A model generated the notes under the pieces. It saw only the letters and a list, made by a program, of their open reading frames with translations. It searched no databases and was not told the origin of the DNA. DNA of 64,000 bases from Solihabitans fulvus (GTDB lineage: Bacteria; Actinomycetota; Actinomycetes; Mycobacteriales; Pseudonocardiaceae), in assembly GCF_008386585.1 (NCBI RefSeq), contig NZ_VUOB01000010.1, forward strand, positions 242,984-306,983, given 5' to 3'. Below, piece by piece: positions 41,230 to 50,717 of the stretch (position 1 is its first letter; each line of letters starts with the position of its first letter). A program made the translations under genes and the position numbers.

Positions 41230-42315
41230 TCAGGCGTCGAAGTCGACTGTGACGCGGTCCGAGGTCGGCAGCGACTGACAGGTCAGCACGAAGCCCGCGT
41301 CGAGTTCGCCCTGGTCAAGGGCGTAGTTGCGGCGCATCCGCACCTCGCCGTCGGTCACCATCGCCCGACACGTGCCGCACACCCCGCCCTTGCAGGCGAA
41401 CGGGAGGTCCGCGCGGACGCGTTGCGCGGCGTCCAGGATCGGGGTGTCCACGGGCAGCGACAGGGTGGTCTCCCTGCCGTCGAGCACGACGGTCACCTCG
41501 GCGGTCGGGCCGCTCGTGGTGCGCTCCTCGGCGCGAACGGGCGCGGGCGGCGGCTCGTCGACGTAGAACAGCTCGTGGTGCACGCGCTCGGCCGGCACGC
41601 CCTGCTCCGCCAGCACCTTCTCGGTGTCCCGGACCAGGCCGTACGGCCCGCACAGCCACCACTGGTCGACGTCGCCCGCTGGCACGACCGTCTCGAACAG
41701 CGCCCGCAGCCGGTCCGCGTCCAGCCGCCCGGAGAACAGCTCGACGTCCCTCGGCTCGCGGGACAGCACGTGCACGAGCTGGAGCCGCGCGCGGTGCACG
41801 TCCTTGAGGTCGGCCAGCTCCTCGGCGAACATCACCGTGTCGCTGCGTCGGTTGCCGTACAACAGGATCACCTGGTTGTCGGGGTGCGCGGCGAGCACGG
41901 TCCGCGCGATCGACAGCACCGGCGTGATGCCCGACCCCGCCGCGACCAGCGCGTGCCGCGCAGGGCCGTCCAGCGCCGGGCTGAAGTTCCCCAACGGCGG
42001 CAACACCTCCAGCGCGTCGCCGGGCCGCACGCCGTCCACGAGCCTGCTGGAGAACAGGCCATCGGACACCCGCCGCACGCCGATCCGCAGCGCCTCGCCC
42101 TCGGCCGCGCAGATCGAGTACGAGCGGCGCTCCTCCCGTCCGTCGACCTCCTGCCGCAGCGTGAGGTACTGCCCGGCCCGGAACGCGAACGCCTCGGCCA
42201 GCTCGGCCGGCACCTCGAAGGTCACGGCGGCGGCGTCCGCGCAGAGCCGATCCACCCGCGCCACGGTGAGCGCGTGGAAGGTCGGTCGGCGGGTCGTCAG
42301 AACAGGCGCCGTCAC
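41230..42315 (-). CDS. paaE: Phenylacetyl-CoA epoxidase reductase subunit
   Basis: 361 residues. A ferredoxin-reductase domain (RSYSICAAEG for FAD, GSGITPVLSIARTVL for NADPH, LCGPYGLV) is fused to a C-terminal plant-type [2Fe-2S] ferredoxin (CKGGVCGTCRAMV, with the last ligand in LTCQSLP). It supplies electrons to PaaA. The GTG at 42315 overlaps the last base of paaD. It is the last gene of paaABCDE. Confidence 0.95.
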   Translation of the reverse strand: MTAPVLTTRRPTFHALTVARVDRLCADAAAVTFEVPAELAEAFAFRAGQYLTLRQEVDGREERRSYSICAAEGEALRIGVRRVSDGLFSSRLVDGVRPGDALEVLPPLGNFSPALDGPARHALVAAGSGITPVLSIARTVLAAHPDNQVILLYGNRRSDTVMFAEELADLKDVHRARLQLVHVLSREPRDVELFSGRLDADRLRALFETVVPAGDVDQWWLCGPYGLVRDTEKVLAEQGVPAERVHHELFYVDEPPPAPVRAEERTTSGPTAEVTVVLDGRETTLSLPVDTPILDAAQRVRADLPFACKGGVCGTCRAMVTDGEVRMRRNYALDQGELDAGFVLTCQSLPTSDRVTVDFDA

Positions 42316-42815
42316 TAGATCTCCTTCAGATGCTCGAAGGGTTCCCGGCAGTCCGCGCAGCGGCGCAGCGCCTTGCACGCGGTCGAACCGAAGTGGGACA
42401 GCTCCTCGGTGCGCGGGGACCCGCAGCGCGGGCACGGCACCCGGCGGGACGGCGGGGTCAGGTTGAGCGGCACCGGTCCGGCCGCCCTCGGCCCGATCCG
42501 GCTGGGCGGCGCGATGCCGTACTCGGCGAGCCTGCGCCTGCCCCGGTCGGTGATCCAGTCGGTGGTCCACGCGGGATGCAGCACGGTCCGCACCTCGACG
42601 TCGTGGTGCCCGGCCTCGGCGAGCCGCGCGCGCAGGTCGGCGCGCATCTCCTCGACGGCGGGGCAGCCCGAGTACGTCGGGGTGATCGTGACGACCACCC
42701 GCCCGTCGCGCACGGCGACGTCCCGCAGCACGCCGAGGTCCGCGAGGGTGAGCACGGGCAGCTCGGGGTCGGCGACCTGCTCGGCCACCTCGCGCACCTC
42801 GTCGAGGACGCCCAT
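42315..42815 (-). CDS. paaD: Phenylacetyl-CoA epoxidase assembly protein PaaD
   Basis: 166 residues. An N-terminal MIP18/DUF59 domain with PTYSGCPAVEEMRADL is followed by a C-terminal zinc-ribbon-like part with CPRCGS and CADC. It probably helps iron or iron-sulfur insertion. The ATG at 42815 shares its A with the end of paaC (TGATG). Two GTG codons just before it are alternatives. Confidence 0.93.
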   Translation of the reverse strand: MGVLDEVREVAEQVADPELPVLTLADLGVLRDVAVRDGRVVVTITPTYSGCPAVEEMRADLRARLAEAGHHDVEVRTVLHPAWTTDWITDRGRRRLAEYGIAPPSRIGPRAAGPVPLNLTPPSRRVPCPRCGSPRTEELSHFGSTACKALRRCADCREPFEHLKEI

Positions 42816-43702
42816 CACCACACCGCTCCCGGGAGGGAACGCGCGATGTGCTGCATCTCGGCCAGCAGGTAGCCCATCGCCTCGGTGTGCACGCCGTCGC
42901 GGCCAGCCCGGCCGGCGACGGTGGCCAGCGGCCGCGCCTCGGGACGGGTGAGGCCGGCCGCCGACAGCACCGTGTCGAGCACACCGTCCACTTCGGACCG
43001 CAGCTCGGCGGGGTCGACGGCGACGCCGGCCTCGGCGAGGCCGAGCTCGATCCGGTGCGGCGCGAAGAGTTCCTCGACGAACGGCCACACCCGCGCCAGC
43101 CCGGCCAGCATCCGCTCGCGCGAGTAGTCGGTGCCGTCGCCGAGCCGCAGCACCCACTGGGCGGCGTGGTCGCGGTGGTAGGCCAGCTCCTTGACGCCCT
43201 TGGCCGCGATCGCCGCGACCACCGGGTCGGCCGAGCCGGCCAGCCTGGTGAACAGCGCGAGCCGGTAGGTGGAGAACACCAGCAGCTGGGCGATGGTGGC
43301 GGCGAAGTCGTCGCCGCAGTCGGCCTCGACCAGGTGCACGTTGCGGAACTCGCCCTCGTCGCGCAGGTAGGCGAGCGCGTCCTCGTCCCGGCCGCGCCCC
43401 TCCGCCTCGCCTGCCCTGGCCAGCAGCAGCCGCGCCTGGCCGAGCAGGTCGAGCGCGATGTTGGCGAGCGCGACGTCCTCCTCCAGCTCGGGCGCGCGCG
43501 AGCACCACTGGGCGAGGCGCTGCGACAGGATCAGCGCGTCGTCGCCGAGCATCAGGCAGTACGCGGCCAGTTCCGCTGTGTCCACAGTGGACGGCAGCGC
43601 CCTGTCGACGCCGGCGAGGGACTCGTGGAACCCGGTGCCGAAGGCCCAGTGCGCGTCCTGGTCGCCTTCCAGGAGTGACTCATATGCATTGTCGAAGCTC
43701 AT
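42815..43702 (-). CDS. paaC: Phenylacetyl-CoA epoxidase structural subunit PaaC
   Basis: 295 residues, a ferritin-like helical subunit that pairs with PaaA. AYCLMLGDDALILSQRLAQW and LVFSTYRLALFTRLAGSAD are typical, as is GVKELAYHRDHAAQWVLRLG. It lacks a full set of di-iron ligands, as expected for the structural subunit. It follows paaB by 7 nt. Confidence 0.95.
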   Translation of the reverse strand: MSFDNAYESLLEGDQDAHWAFGTGFHESLAGVDRALPSTVDTAELAAYCLMLGDDALILSQRLAQWCSRAPELEEDVALANIALDLLGQARLLLARAGEAEGRGRDEDALAYLRDEGEFRNVHLVEADCGDDFAATIAQLLVFSTYRLALFTRLAGSADPVVAAIAAKGVKELAYHRDHAAQWVLRLGDGTDYSRERMLAGLARVWPFVEELFAPHRIELGLAEAGVAVDPAELRSEVDGVLDTVLSAAGLTRPEARPLATVAGRAGRDGVHTEAMGYLLAEMQHIARSLPGAVW

Positions 43703-43709
43703 CGGGCGC

Positions 43710-44000
43710 TCACAGGTGCGGCACGTCGTCGGGAATGGCGTAGAAGGTCGGGTGCCGGTAGACCTTGTCGCCGCTCGGCTCGAAGAACGGGTCCTTCTCG
43801 TCCGGGCTGGACGCGGTGATCGCCTCGGCTGGCACCACCCAGATGCTCACGCCCTCGTTCCGCCGCGTGTAGACGTCGCGGGCGTTGCGCAGCGCCAGTT
43901 CCGCGTCAGGAGCGTGCAGCGAACCGACGTGCACGTGGTTGAGCCCGCGCTTGCCGCGCACGAAAACCTCGTACAGCGGCCAGGAAGCCTTGCTGGTCAC
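43710..44000 (-). CDS. paaB: Phenylacetyl-CoA epoxidase subunit PaaB
   Basis: 96 residues. [20 protein letters not shown] and the segment [20 protein letters not shown] are diagnostic. It is a small subunit thought to bridge PaaAC units. The GTG at 44000 overlaps the paaA stop (GTGA), so translation is coupled. Confidence 0.95.
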   Translation of the reverse strand: MTSKASWPLYEVFVRGKRGLNHVHVGSLHAPDAELALRNARDVYTRRNEGVSIWVVPAEAITASSPDEKDPFFEPSGDKVYRHPTFYAIPDDVPHL

Positions 44001-44992
44001 GACGCCACCTCTCCTACCGTCGCCGCGGCCCGCGCCTTGGCCGCGTGCGCCGACGCCGCCTCGCGCACCCACGCGCCGTCCTCGTGTGCCTTGCGCCGGT
44101 GCGCGATCCGCTGCCGGTTGCACGGCCCGTCGCCGCCGACGACCCGCCAGAACTCGGCCCAGTCGGGCTGGCCGAAGTCGTACTGGCCGCGCTCGGCGTT
44201 CCAGCGCAGCTCCGGGTCGGGGAACGTGACGCCGAGCTTCTCCGCCTGCGGCATGGACATGTTCACGAACTTCTGCCGCAGCTCGTCGTTGGTGTCGCGC
44301 TTGATCCGCCACGCCATCGACTGCTCGGTGTTGGAGCTCTCCGCGTCGGGCGGCCCGAACATCATCAGCGCGGGCCACCACCAGCGGTTCACCGACTCCT
44401 GCACCAGGTCCCGCTGCGCCTGCGTGCCGCTCATCATGGTCATCAGCAGCTCGTAGCCCTGCCGCTGGTGGAAGGACTCCTCCTTGCAGATGCGGATCAT
44501 CGCCCTGGCGTAGGGGCCGTAGGAGGTGCGGCACAGCGGCACCTGGTTGCAGATGGCCGCGCCGTCCACCAGCCAGCCGATGACGCCGACGTCGGCGAAG
44601 GTCAGCGTGGGGTAGTTGAAGATCGAGGAGTACTTCTGCCGGCCGTTGATCAGGTTCTCGGTCAGCTCGGACCGGTCGACGCCGAGCGTCTCGGTCGCGG
44701 CGTAGAGGTAGAGCCCGTGCCCGGCCTCGTCCTGCACCTTGGCCAGCAGGATCGCCTTGCGGCGCAGCGACGGCGCCCTGGTGATCCAGTTGCCCTCGGG
44801 CTGCATGCCGATGATCTCGGAGTGCGCGTGCTGGGCGATCTGCCGGATCAGCGTCTTGCGGTAGCCGTCGGGCATCCAGTCCCTCGGCTCGATCCGCGAG
44901 TCGGCCGCGACCATCCGGTCGAACCGGTCCTGTGGGGACAGCTCACCCCGCGCCGACTCCGGGGATTGCCCCTCGGACTCTGGCTTCGACAT
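43997..44992 (-). CDS. paaA: Phenylacetyl-CoA epoxidase catalytic subunit PaaA
   Basis: 331 residues. The di-iron ligands are in [16 protein letters not shown] and [15 protein letters not shown]. It epoxidises the ring of phenylacetyl-CoA, the first committed step of aerobic phenylacetate breakdown. The ATG at 44992 is chosen for its GGAGGTG 4-10 nt upstream. Only paaA-E are here: ligase (paaK), ring-opening genes (paaG, paaZ) and a regulator are not in the window. Confidence 0.96.
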   Translation of the reverse strand: MSKPESEGQSPESARGELSPQDRFDRMVAADSRIEPRDWMPDGYRKTLIRQIAQHAHSEIIGMQPEGNWITRAPSLRRKAILLAKVQDEAGHGLYLYAATETLGVDRSELTENLINGRQKYSSIFNYPTLTFADVGVIGWLVDGAAICNQVPLCRTSYGPYARAMIRICKEESFHQRQGYELLMTMMSGTQAQRDLVQESVNRWWWPALMMFGPPDAESSNTEQSMAWRIKRDTNDELRQKFVNMSMPQAEKLGVTFPDPELRWNAERGQYDFGQPDWAEFWRVVGGDGPCNRQRIAHRRKAHEDGAWVREAASAHAAKARAAATVGEVAS

Positions 44993-45059
44993 CGCCACCT
45001 CCATCGGCCACCGCGACACGGCCGATGTTACACCTCAGCGGCGATTTTCACTTCTACTG

Positions 45060-45533
45060 TCACATCTGGCGGCGGACCGGCCACAACGGCGCGGGCCTTC
45101 GCAGCCACCAGACCAGCGGCGCGAGCACGATCCACAGCCCGAGCACGGCCGTGCCCACCGGCAGGAACGCGAGCGAGACGGTCCGGCCCGCCACCCGCAC
45201 CCGCTCGTCGGGCAGCGTCGAGTCGTACTCGACGCTCACGTGGTCGCCCTCGTGCAGCCCCGCCGGGTACATCACGCCGACGTTGGGGATGTGCACCGCG
45301 CCGTCCGGCGTCTCGTAGCGGACCAAGGTCCGGTTGAGGCCGACGGAGATGACCTGGGCGGTCGCCTTGCCCAGATGCGACTCGATGGCGCTGTCGTCCC
45401 GCCAGCAGGCGACCAGCAACAGCAGGGCGAGCGCGGTCACCACGCACCCGACGATGCCGAGGACCAGCCCGACCACCCGGCGAACCCGTAAGGATGTGCG
45501 CTTAGGCCTGATTGCGACTGCGTCCTCCACCAC
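45060..45533 (-). CDS. DUF3592-like membrane protein
   Basis: 157 residues. Two membrane helices (about residues 18-38, VVGLVLGIVGCVVTALALLL, and near the C terminus, FLPVGTAVLGLWIVLAPLVW) flank an extracytoplasmic domain with GLHEGDHVSVEYDSTLPDER, the DUF3592 signature. Function is unknown. GTG at 45533 or 45530; both fit. It is divergent from menF, 62 bp apart, and lies 67 bp upstream of paaA on the same strand. Confidence 0.75.
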   Translation of the reverse strand: MVEDAVAIRPKRTSLRVRRVVGLVLGIVGCVVTALALLLLVACWRDDSAIESHLGKATAQVISVGLNRTLVRYETPDGAVHIPNVGVMYPAGLHEGDHVSVEYDSTLPDERVRVAGRTVSLAFLPVGTAVLGLWIVLAPLVWWLRRPAPLWPVRRQM

Positions 45534-45595
45534 AACTGAGAGTCTAGGACCGGGTGGGTGGCGCGATCTCAGCCAATGGTTCATACCCTCGGAGT

Positions 45596-46843
45596 GTGAC
45601 CACAGCACCGTCGTCGAGGGCCGTCGCCCTCTCGCGCGTACACACCCGCCGCGAGCAGGTCGACGTCCTGCTCGACCAGCTGCCGTTCCCCGACCAGGCG
45701 CTGTCCTGGGTCCGCGCTGGTCAGGGGCTGGTCGGCTGGGGCGAGGCTGCCCGGTTCGAGGCACACGGACCAGACCGGTTCGCCGAGGTGGACCGCTGGT
45801 GGCGGGACTACGTGGCCGGCGTCGACGTGCACAACGAGCTCGGCGTGCCCGGCACCGGGCCGACCGCGTTCGTCAGCATGGCCTTCGCCGACGAGCCGGG
45901 GCACTCCGTGCTGATCGTGCCCGAAGTAGTGATAGGCCAGCGTGATGGCGTGAGTTGGGTCACCGAGATCGGCCGCAGCGCGGTGACCCGGCCGCTGGCC
46001 AAACCGGTCCGCAGGCCCAAGCGCGTCCACTACACCGAGGGCGAGCTGACGGTGGACGGCTACCGCGACGCCGTGCGCGCCGCCGTCACCAGGATGAAGG
46101 CGGGCGAGCTCGGCAAGGTGGTGCTCGCGCACGACGTGCTCGCCACCACCGACGGGCCGATCGACGTGCGGTTCCTGCTCCGCGAGCTGGCCGCCCGCTA
46201 CCCCAACTGCTGGGCCTACGCCGTGGACGGGCTGATCGGCGCCACCCCCGAGCTGCTGCTGCGGCGGACCGGCCAGGTCGTGTCGTCGCGGGTGCTCGCC
46301 GGCACGACCTGGCCGCGCCCGGGGGTGAGCGACGACGATCTGGCCGCCGCCCTGCTCGGCTCCCGCAAGGACCAGGACGAGCACGCGTACGCGGTGGCCT
46401 CGCTGGCCGACACCCTGCGGCCGTTCTGCGCCACGATGACCGTCGACGAGCAGCCGTCGGTGCTGCGGCTGCACAACGTCCTGCACCTGTCCAGCGAGGT
46501 CGGCGGCATCCTCGACCGGGAGACCTCGCTGCTCCGGCTGAGCGAGGCCGTGCACCCGACGGCGGCGGTCGGCGGCACGCCCCGCCAGCTGGCGATCCCG
46601 CTGATCCGCGAGCTGGAGGGCATGGACCGAGGGCGCTACGCGGGCCCGATCGGCTGGATCGACGGCAACGGCGACGGCGAGATGGGCGTGGCCCTGCGCT
46701 GCGCCAAGGTCGACGGCAGCACCGCGCGGCTGTTCGCCGGCTGCGGCATCGTCGCCGACTCCGACCCGGACACCGAGGTCCGCGAGGCCGCCGCCAAGCT
46801 CGTGCCCATGCGCGAGGCCCTCGAAGGCGCCGACCGCTCCTGA
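45596..46843 (+). CDS. menF: Isochorismate synthase
   Basis: 415 residues of the chorismate-utilising family. AYAVDGLIGATPELLLRR, LHLSSEVGGIL, HPTAAVGGTPRQLAI and GPIGWIDGNGDGE are the conserved active-site blocks. It converts chorismate to isochorismate, the entry to menaquinone. The presence of menD, B, E and A nearby favours MenF over siderophore-type EntC/DhbC. The GTG at 45596 has GGAG just upstream. Confidence 0.92.
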   Translation: MTTAPSSRAVALSRVHTRREQVDVLLDQLPFPDQALSWVRAGQGLVGWGEAARFEAHGPDRFAEVDRWWRDYVAGVDVHNELGVPGTGPTAFVSMAFADEPGHSVLIVPEVVIGQRDGVSWVTEIGRSAVTRPLAKPVRRPKRVHYTEGELTVDGYRDAVRAAVTRMKAGELGKVVLAHDVLATTDGPIDVRFLLRELAARYPNCWAYAVDGLIGATPELLLRRTGQVVSSRVLAGTTWPRPGVSDDDLAAALLGSRKDQDEHAYAVASLADTLRPFCATMTVDEQPSVLRLHNVLHLSSEVGGILDRETSLLRLSEAVHPTAAVGGTPRQLAIPLIRELEGMDRGRYAGPIGWIDGNGDGEMGVALRCAKVDGSTARLFAGCGIVADSDPDTEVREAAAKLVPMREALEGADRS

Positions 46844-46862
46844 CTTGCGGGCAGGCCGCCGC

Positions 46863-47708
46863 TCACAACCGCGCGGTCAGGCGCTCGATCATCCGCGCCG
46901 AGGCGTCGGGGCTGAGCGCGAGCTTCGTGAGGTCACCGAACAGCGCCTTGATGGACCGCACCGTCGCCTCGTTGTCGACGTCGGCCGCGCCGCCAACGTG
47001 CTCGACGTAGAGGACGTCGACGTCCTCGTCGTCGGCGAACTCCAGCACGGTGAAGCTGCTGGTCCTGCCGTCGTGCGGGCCCGCGGCGCGCGGCATGACC
47101 TGCACGGTGATGGTGGGCAGCGCGGCCATCCGCGTGATGTGCCTGAGCTGGGCGCGCATGAGCGCGGGGGCGAGCCGGGGTTCGGTCAGCACGGACTCGT
47201 CGATGATCACGTGATAGCGCAACGGTTTCCCCACGGTGAGCCGCTGCTGCCTGCGCAGCCGGACCGCGACGGCGAGGTCGAGCTGCTCCGGTGTCGACTC
47301 GTGCCGGGAGCGCGCGAAGATCGCGCGGGCGTACGCCTCGGTCTGGAGCAGCTCGGGCACCAGGCCGAGGTCGAACTCGTAGACGAGGCAGGCCTCGTTC
47401 TCCAGGCTGACGAAGCCCTGCCGGTCCACGCCGTAGGCGCACCACCAGCCGCGTTCCCTGGCCCGCTCCAGCATCGTGGTGTAGCCGGGCCACTCGCTCT
47501 CGCCGACGCGGTAGGTCACCAGCATCGAGACCATCTCGTGGTAGTTCGGGAGCTGGCCGCGTTCGATGCGACTCACCTTGCGGTGGTCGAAGCCGACGGC
47601 TTTGCTGACGTCTTTCAGATTGAGCTTCAAAGCCTTTCGGAGCCTGCGTAGCTCGCGCCCGAACTGACGCTCCCGAAACGTGTGCTCCGACCGTCGCGGC
47701 ATGGACAC
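46863..47708 (-). CDS. XRE regulator with DUF5753-type C-terminal domain (copy 1)
   Basis: 281 residues. The helix-turn-helix is at about residues 20-75 (LKLNLKDVSKAVGFDHRKVS), followed by the Scr1-type effector region (LVPELLQTEAYARAIFA, RLRRQQRLT, TVQVMPRAAGPHDGRTSSF). In Streptomyces and relatives such genes usually sit beside a DUF397 gene, which is absent here. It is the most divergent of the three copies in this window. It converges on menF. Confidence 0.88.
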   Translation of the reverse strand: MSMPRRSEHTFRERQFGRELRRLRKALKLNLKDVSKAVGFDHRKVSRIERGQLPNYHEMVSMLVTYRVGESEWPGYTTMLERARERGWWCAYGVDRQGFVSLENEACLVYEFDLGLVPELLQTEAYARAIFARSRHESTPEQLDLAVAVRLRRQQRLTVGKPLRYHVIIDESVLTEPRLAPALMRAQLRHITRMAALPTITVQVMPRAAGPHDGRTSSFTVLEFADDEDVDVLYVEHVGGAADVDNEATVRSIKALFGDLTKLALSPDASARMIERLTARL

Positions 47709-47832
47709 CTCCAGTTTCAGACAACAACCAGCGATGGCCTGACTGCATCACGTTGTGTCCAAAAAGACAAATAGAAGGATTCCCACTCACCGCCGAAACC
47801 ATTTATTTATTTCCCACTCCAACGATCGGCGC

Positions 47833-48153
47833 ATGCGGAACTGGCACTGCACGCATCGAATCGAGTACTCCCGCGTACGCCGAGGAAAGCTCGCGGTTGA
47901 GCACGTGGAGACGGTTCACGATCACGGCTGGTACGTGGGCCGCAAGGACCTGACCAGGGAGAACTGGCGCGCCATCTACACAAGGGCGTGTGCGGAGGAT
48001 TTCCTCGAACGCATAAAGGAAACGGCGGCCGTGTGGACCGCTGTCGTCTACCGGCAGGACGGTGGAGGAGAACCGGACACACTCGTCTGCGCTGTCAGGT
48101 TCCAGTGGCAACCGCGTCTCACTCACTCTTCCGGGAAGGCACTTCACCCATAA
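47833..48153 (+). CDS. Conserved-looking hypothetical protein, 106 residues
   Basis: Not recognised. It begins MRNWHCTHRIEYSRVRRGKL and has VETVHDHGWYVGRKDLTREN and LVCAVRFQWQP. The length, the lack of rare-codon clusters and the even charge pattern suggest a real gene, although third-position GC is lower than in the housekeeping genes. Its stop lies 2 nt before the start of the next XRE gene, so the two are likely co-transcribed. It could be a partner of that regulator in place of DUF397. Confidence 0.6.
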   Translation: MRNWHCTHRIEYSRVRRGKLAVEHVETVHDHGWYVGRKDLTRENWRAIYTRACAEDFLERIKETAAVWTAVVYRQDGGGEPDTLVCAVRFQWQPRLTHSSGKALHP

Positions 48154-48155
48154 TC

Positions 48156-49040
48156 ATGAAGGCAGCACACTATGACGACTTCCGTGCATCGTTGCAACTT
48201 CGCGTCGTGTCGAGAGGCCTTTCTCGGTGGCGGCAGGAATCTCGCCTGACCGGGGCCGAGGTAAGCAGAAGAGGCGGGTTCTCACAGTCGAAGATCTCCA
48301 AGCTGGAAAATGCCACCCAGACCATCAACCCACCCGACGTGATCGCGCTCGGGCTGGTCTACGGCGTGCCGGAGAAGGAGCGCGACGCCCTGTTCCACGC
48401 GGCGGTCCGGGCGCGCGACCCGCGCATGTGGGAGGCGATGGGCCGGGACCTGCCGTGCGCAGGCTGGAACTACGCGGAGGTGGCGGCCGAGGCGGCCGAG
48501 CTGCGGATCCTCGCGGCAGACGTGCTACCCCCGATCCTGCGGACGCAGGAGTACGCGCTGGCGGTGACCTCGGCACAGGCGATCACGCTGGCAGAGCACC
48601 TGCCGCCGTTCGACGCGGACCGGCACCGACAGCACCAAGCGCGGCTGCGGGAGGACCCGCCCCTGCGCGTGCACCTGATCGTCGGCGAGTCGGTGCTGCG
48701 CCGACCGACCGGCGGCCGCAGGGTGATGGCGGACCAACTGGTGCGGCTACAGGCCCTCGCCGAACTGCCCTCGGTCACCGTTCAGGTGCTGCCGCCGGGA
48801 CTCGGCGCGTATCCCGGCATGGGCACGCCGTTCACGATCCTGTCGTTCGTGGAGGAGCGCTTCGACGACGTCGTCCACCTCGGCCAGTTGGACGGCGGGC
48901 GGTGGCTCGAGTCGATCCGCGAACTCGCGCCCTACCGGGAGACCTTCGCCAAGCTCACCAGCATCGCCATGGACCGGGGTCGATCGCTTGACGTCATCAC
49001 CGAACTGCTGGACACGATGACCGAGAGGCCAGGGGAGTAG
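48156..49040 (+). CDS. XRE regulator with DUF5753-type C-terminal domain (copy 2)
   Basis: 294 residues. The helix-turn-helix contains GAEVSRRGGFSQSKISKLEN (about residues 30-49); the C-terminal region has VLPPILRTQEYALAVTSAQA, RRPTGGRRVMADQLVRLQAL and LGAYPGMGTPFTILSFVEER. It is closely similar to copy 3 at 50718-51575 over almost the whole length, so one is a recent duplicate. The ATG at 48156 begins MKAAHYDDFR. Confidence 0.9.
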   Translation: MKAAHYDDFRASLQLRVVSRGLSRWRQESRLTGAEVSRRGGFSQSKISKLENATQTINPPDVIALGLVYGVPEKERDALFHAAVRARDPRMWEAMGRDLPCAGWNYAEVAAEAAELRILAADVLPPILRTQEYALAVTSAQAITLAEHLPPFDADRHRQHQARLREDPPLRVHLIVGESVLRRPTGGRRVMADQLVRLQALAELPSVTVQVLPPGLGAYPGMGTPFTILSFVEERFDDVVHLGQLDGGRWLESIRELAPYRETFAKLTSIAMDRGRSLDVITELLDTMTERPGE

Positions 49041-49108
49041 CGCACCGAGGACTCCAGAAGGCCGGGCGCATGCGGCGCGGTACGCCAACCACGCTCTAGC
49101 CTGATGGC

Positions 49109-49528
49109 GTGCGCTTGAGCGAGCAGGTCGTCAGGCAACGGTTCGCTGACGCCAGGCATGCCCTGTTGGCGACCGTGGATGCCGACGCCCAGCCTCACCT
49201 GGTTCCCGTGACGTACGCAGTGCGCGGCGACGTCATGGTGATCGCGGTTGACCACAAGCCGAAGAAGTCCATGGACCTCAAACGGCTGCGGAACATCAGT
49301 GCCAACGCGCGCGTTTCGCTGCTGATCGATCAGTACGACGAGGACTGGACCAAGCTGTGGTGGGCACGCGCGGACGGAACTGCGCGAGTGATCCATGACG
49401 ACCAGCAGCGCCAGGCGCCAGTGAGATGGTTGGTCGACAAGTACCCCCAGTACGAGGCGACCCCACCAGCGGGTCCGGTCATCTGGACAGACGTCTCGGC
49501 CTGGCGAGGGTGGACCTACACATCGTGA
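49109..49528 (+). CDS. PPOX-class F420-dependent oxidoreductase (TIGR03668-like)
   Basis: 139 residues of the split-barrel flavin/F420 fold. ALLATVDADAQPHLVPVTYA (about residues 18-37), VMVIAVDHKPKK and LWWARADGTARVI fit the TIGR03668 subfamily. It probably binds F420 and reduces an unknown small molecule. The GTG at 49109 starts MRLSEQVVRQRF. It stands between two accessory regulators, though it is a common actinobacterial gene. Confidence 0.87.
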   Translation: MRLSEQVVRQRFADARHALLATVDADAQPHLVPVTYAVRGDVMVIAVDHKPKKSMDLKRLRNISANARVSLLIDQYDEDWTKLWWARADGTARVIHDDQQRQAPVRWLVDKYPQYEATPPAGPVIWTDVSAWRGWTYTS

Positions 49529-49612
49529 ACCAGCGAAGCTCTGCCGAGGAAAAGTGCTTGCGCGTGCCGCGCAGTAAGGTGAAATCGCCCATCTGAGAGT
49601 GCGAGGGATGCA

Positions 49613-50374
49613 GTGACGATCGCCCTGTTCCGAAAGATCGCCAAGGAACTGCGCGGCGACATCCTCGCCAACAGCCTTTCGCCAGGCGATGCGATCCCAT
49701 CGGAGAACGATCTCGCGCACCGGTTCGACACCACACGCGCCACGGTCCGGAAGGCCATCGCGTTGTTGCGTGCCGAAGGTCTGGTGATCTCAGGTCAGGG
49801 TGCGCGCACCATCGTGCGCCCGAGGCCGCGCGTGAAGATGCTCGTCACGGGTGCGAACTACAGTGATCGCCGCAGCTCCGGGATGAGCAACTTCAACGCG
49901 GAGGCGTCCGCCCAAGGTCAGCAGGCGAATCAACGTCTGTTGTCGGTGACCGAGGAAGCCGCGCCCGCCGAGGTGGCGGGGCGGTTGGACATCGCGACAG
50001 GCGATGCCGTGATCATCCGGCGCCGGCTGTTCACCATCGAGGACGAGCCCATGCAGCTATGCGACGGCTACTACCCCGTTGACCTTTTCCGAAGCACGCC
50101 CGTTGCTGAATCTCGACTCATCAAGGGCGGTGTACACGCCGCGATGACGGACCCTGCCGGTTCAGTACGGCGCGAGGTCCGGCAATTCGTCGAGGATCTT
50201 GACGTTCGGTTGCCGTTGCCTCACGAGGCCGAGACCCTGGCGATCCCTGAGGGCGTTCCCGTGGTGCGGGTCCTTCGTACTGCCTACGACTCGGATGGAC
50301 GTGCACTGGAAGTGCTTGATTCGTTGCTCCCTGCCGATCGGTATGCCTTCCGGTATGTGATCGACGTCCTCTGA
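49613..50374 (+). CDS. GntR-family regulator with UTRA effector domain
   Basis: 253 residues. The GntR helix-turn-helix (about residues 10-70; PGDAIPSENDLAHRFDTTRA, then TVRKAIALLRAEGLV) is followed by a UTRA domain (DIATGDAVIIRRRLFTIEDE onwards, with EALVVLRTAYD-like folds near the end). GntR/UTRA proteins of this kind are frequent in actinobacterial integrative elements and sugar operons. The GTG at 49613 has GAGGGATG upstream. Its likely target is the region just after it (50412-50458). Confidence 0.87.
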   Translation: MTIALFRKIAKELRGDILANSLSPGDAIPSENDLAHRFDTTRATVRKAIALLRAEGLVISGQGARTIVRPRPRVKMLVTGANYSDRRSSGMSNFNAEASAQGQQANQRLLSVTEEAAPAEVAGRLDIATGDAVIIRRRLFTIEDEPMQLCDGYYPVDLFRSTPVAESRLIKGGVHAAMTDPAGSVRREVRQFVEDLDVRLPLPHEAETLAIPEGVPVVRVLRTAYDSDGRALEVLDSLLPADRYAFRYVIDVL

Positions 50375-50411
50375 CGCCTGCCGCCAGGACTGGGTTCATC
50401 ACCGGCTCTCA

Positions 50412-50458
50412 CTTGCATATCCATGTCATCTTCACTACCTTCAGCTTGCATACTCAAG
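50412..50458. promoter_or_regulatory. Candidate GntR operator/promoter region
   Basis: CTTGCATAT (50412-50420) and CTTGCATACTCAAG (50445-50458) repeat the same half-site; the second copy has inverted CTTG and CAAG arms. The region 50400-50460 is AT-richer than its surroundings and lies upstream of the 58-codon gene. Short palindromes with CTTG..CAAG are typical of GntR/UTRA operators. Confidence 0.4.
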
Positions 50459-50494
50459 TGCGACGGCGTGGCACTGACGAGAGAGGCGTAGCCG

Positions 50495-50671
50495 ATGGAG
50501 ATCGGTACTCGTGTGCGGACGATGGTCGGCGATCGGATGCTCGAAGGGGTCGTGGAATACCACGAGCCGCAGTACTCACGGGGTCGGTGTCCGGTGCGGT
50601 TCCTCGACGGGGTCTGGCGGGTGCGCGACGCCGACGAACTCGAAGTCGTGCCCGCCCAACCGTCCGTGTGA
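50495..50671 (+). CDS. Small hypothetical protein, 58 residues
   Basis: The frame starts ATG at 50495 (MEIGTRVRTMVGDRMLEGVV), continues EYHEPQYSRGRCPVRF and ends TGA at 50671. Alternating hydrophobic residues and glycines suggest a small beta-barrel (SH3/KOW-like) protein; this is inference. It sits 46 nt before the third XRE gene, in the position where a DUF397 partner might be expected on the other side, but it lacks DUF397's aromatic and Ser-rich pattern. Function unknown. Confidence 0.6.
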   Translation: MEIGTRVRTMVGDRMLEGVVEYHEPQYSRGRCPVRFLDGVWRVRDADELEVVPAQPSV

Positions 50672-50717
50672 CGGCCCGTCGAACCAACACTCCCTGGAAG
50701 GCCTGTCACTCAGCGCC

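Noticed and set aside
41230..45019. A complete phenylacetate degradation cluster
   Set aside because: Only paaA-E are present; ligase, isomerase, hydrolase and regulator genes were looked for and not seen.
50495..50671. DUF397 identity for the 58-residue protein
   Set aside because: It lacks the Trp/Ser-rich start and the C-terminal aromatic pattern of DUF397.
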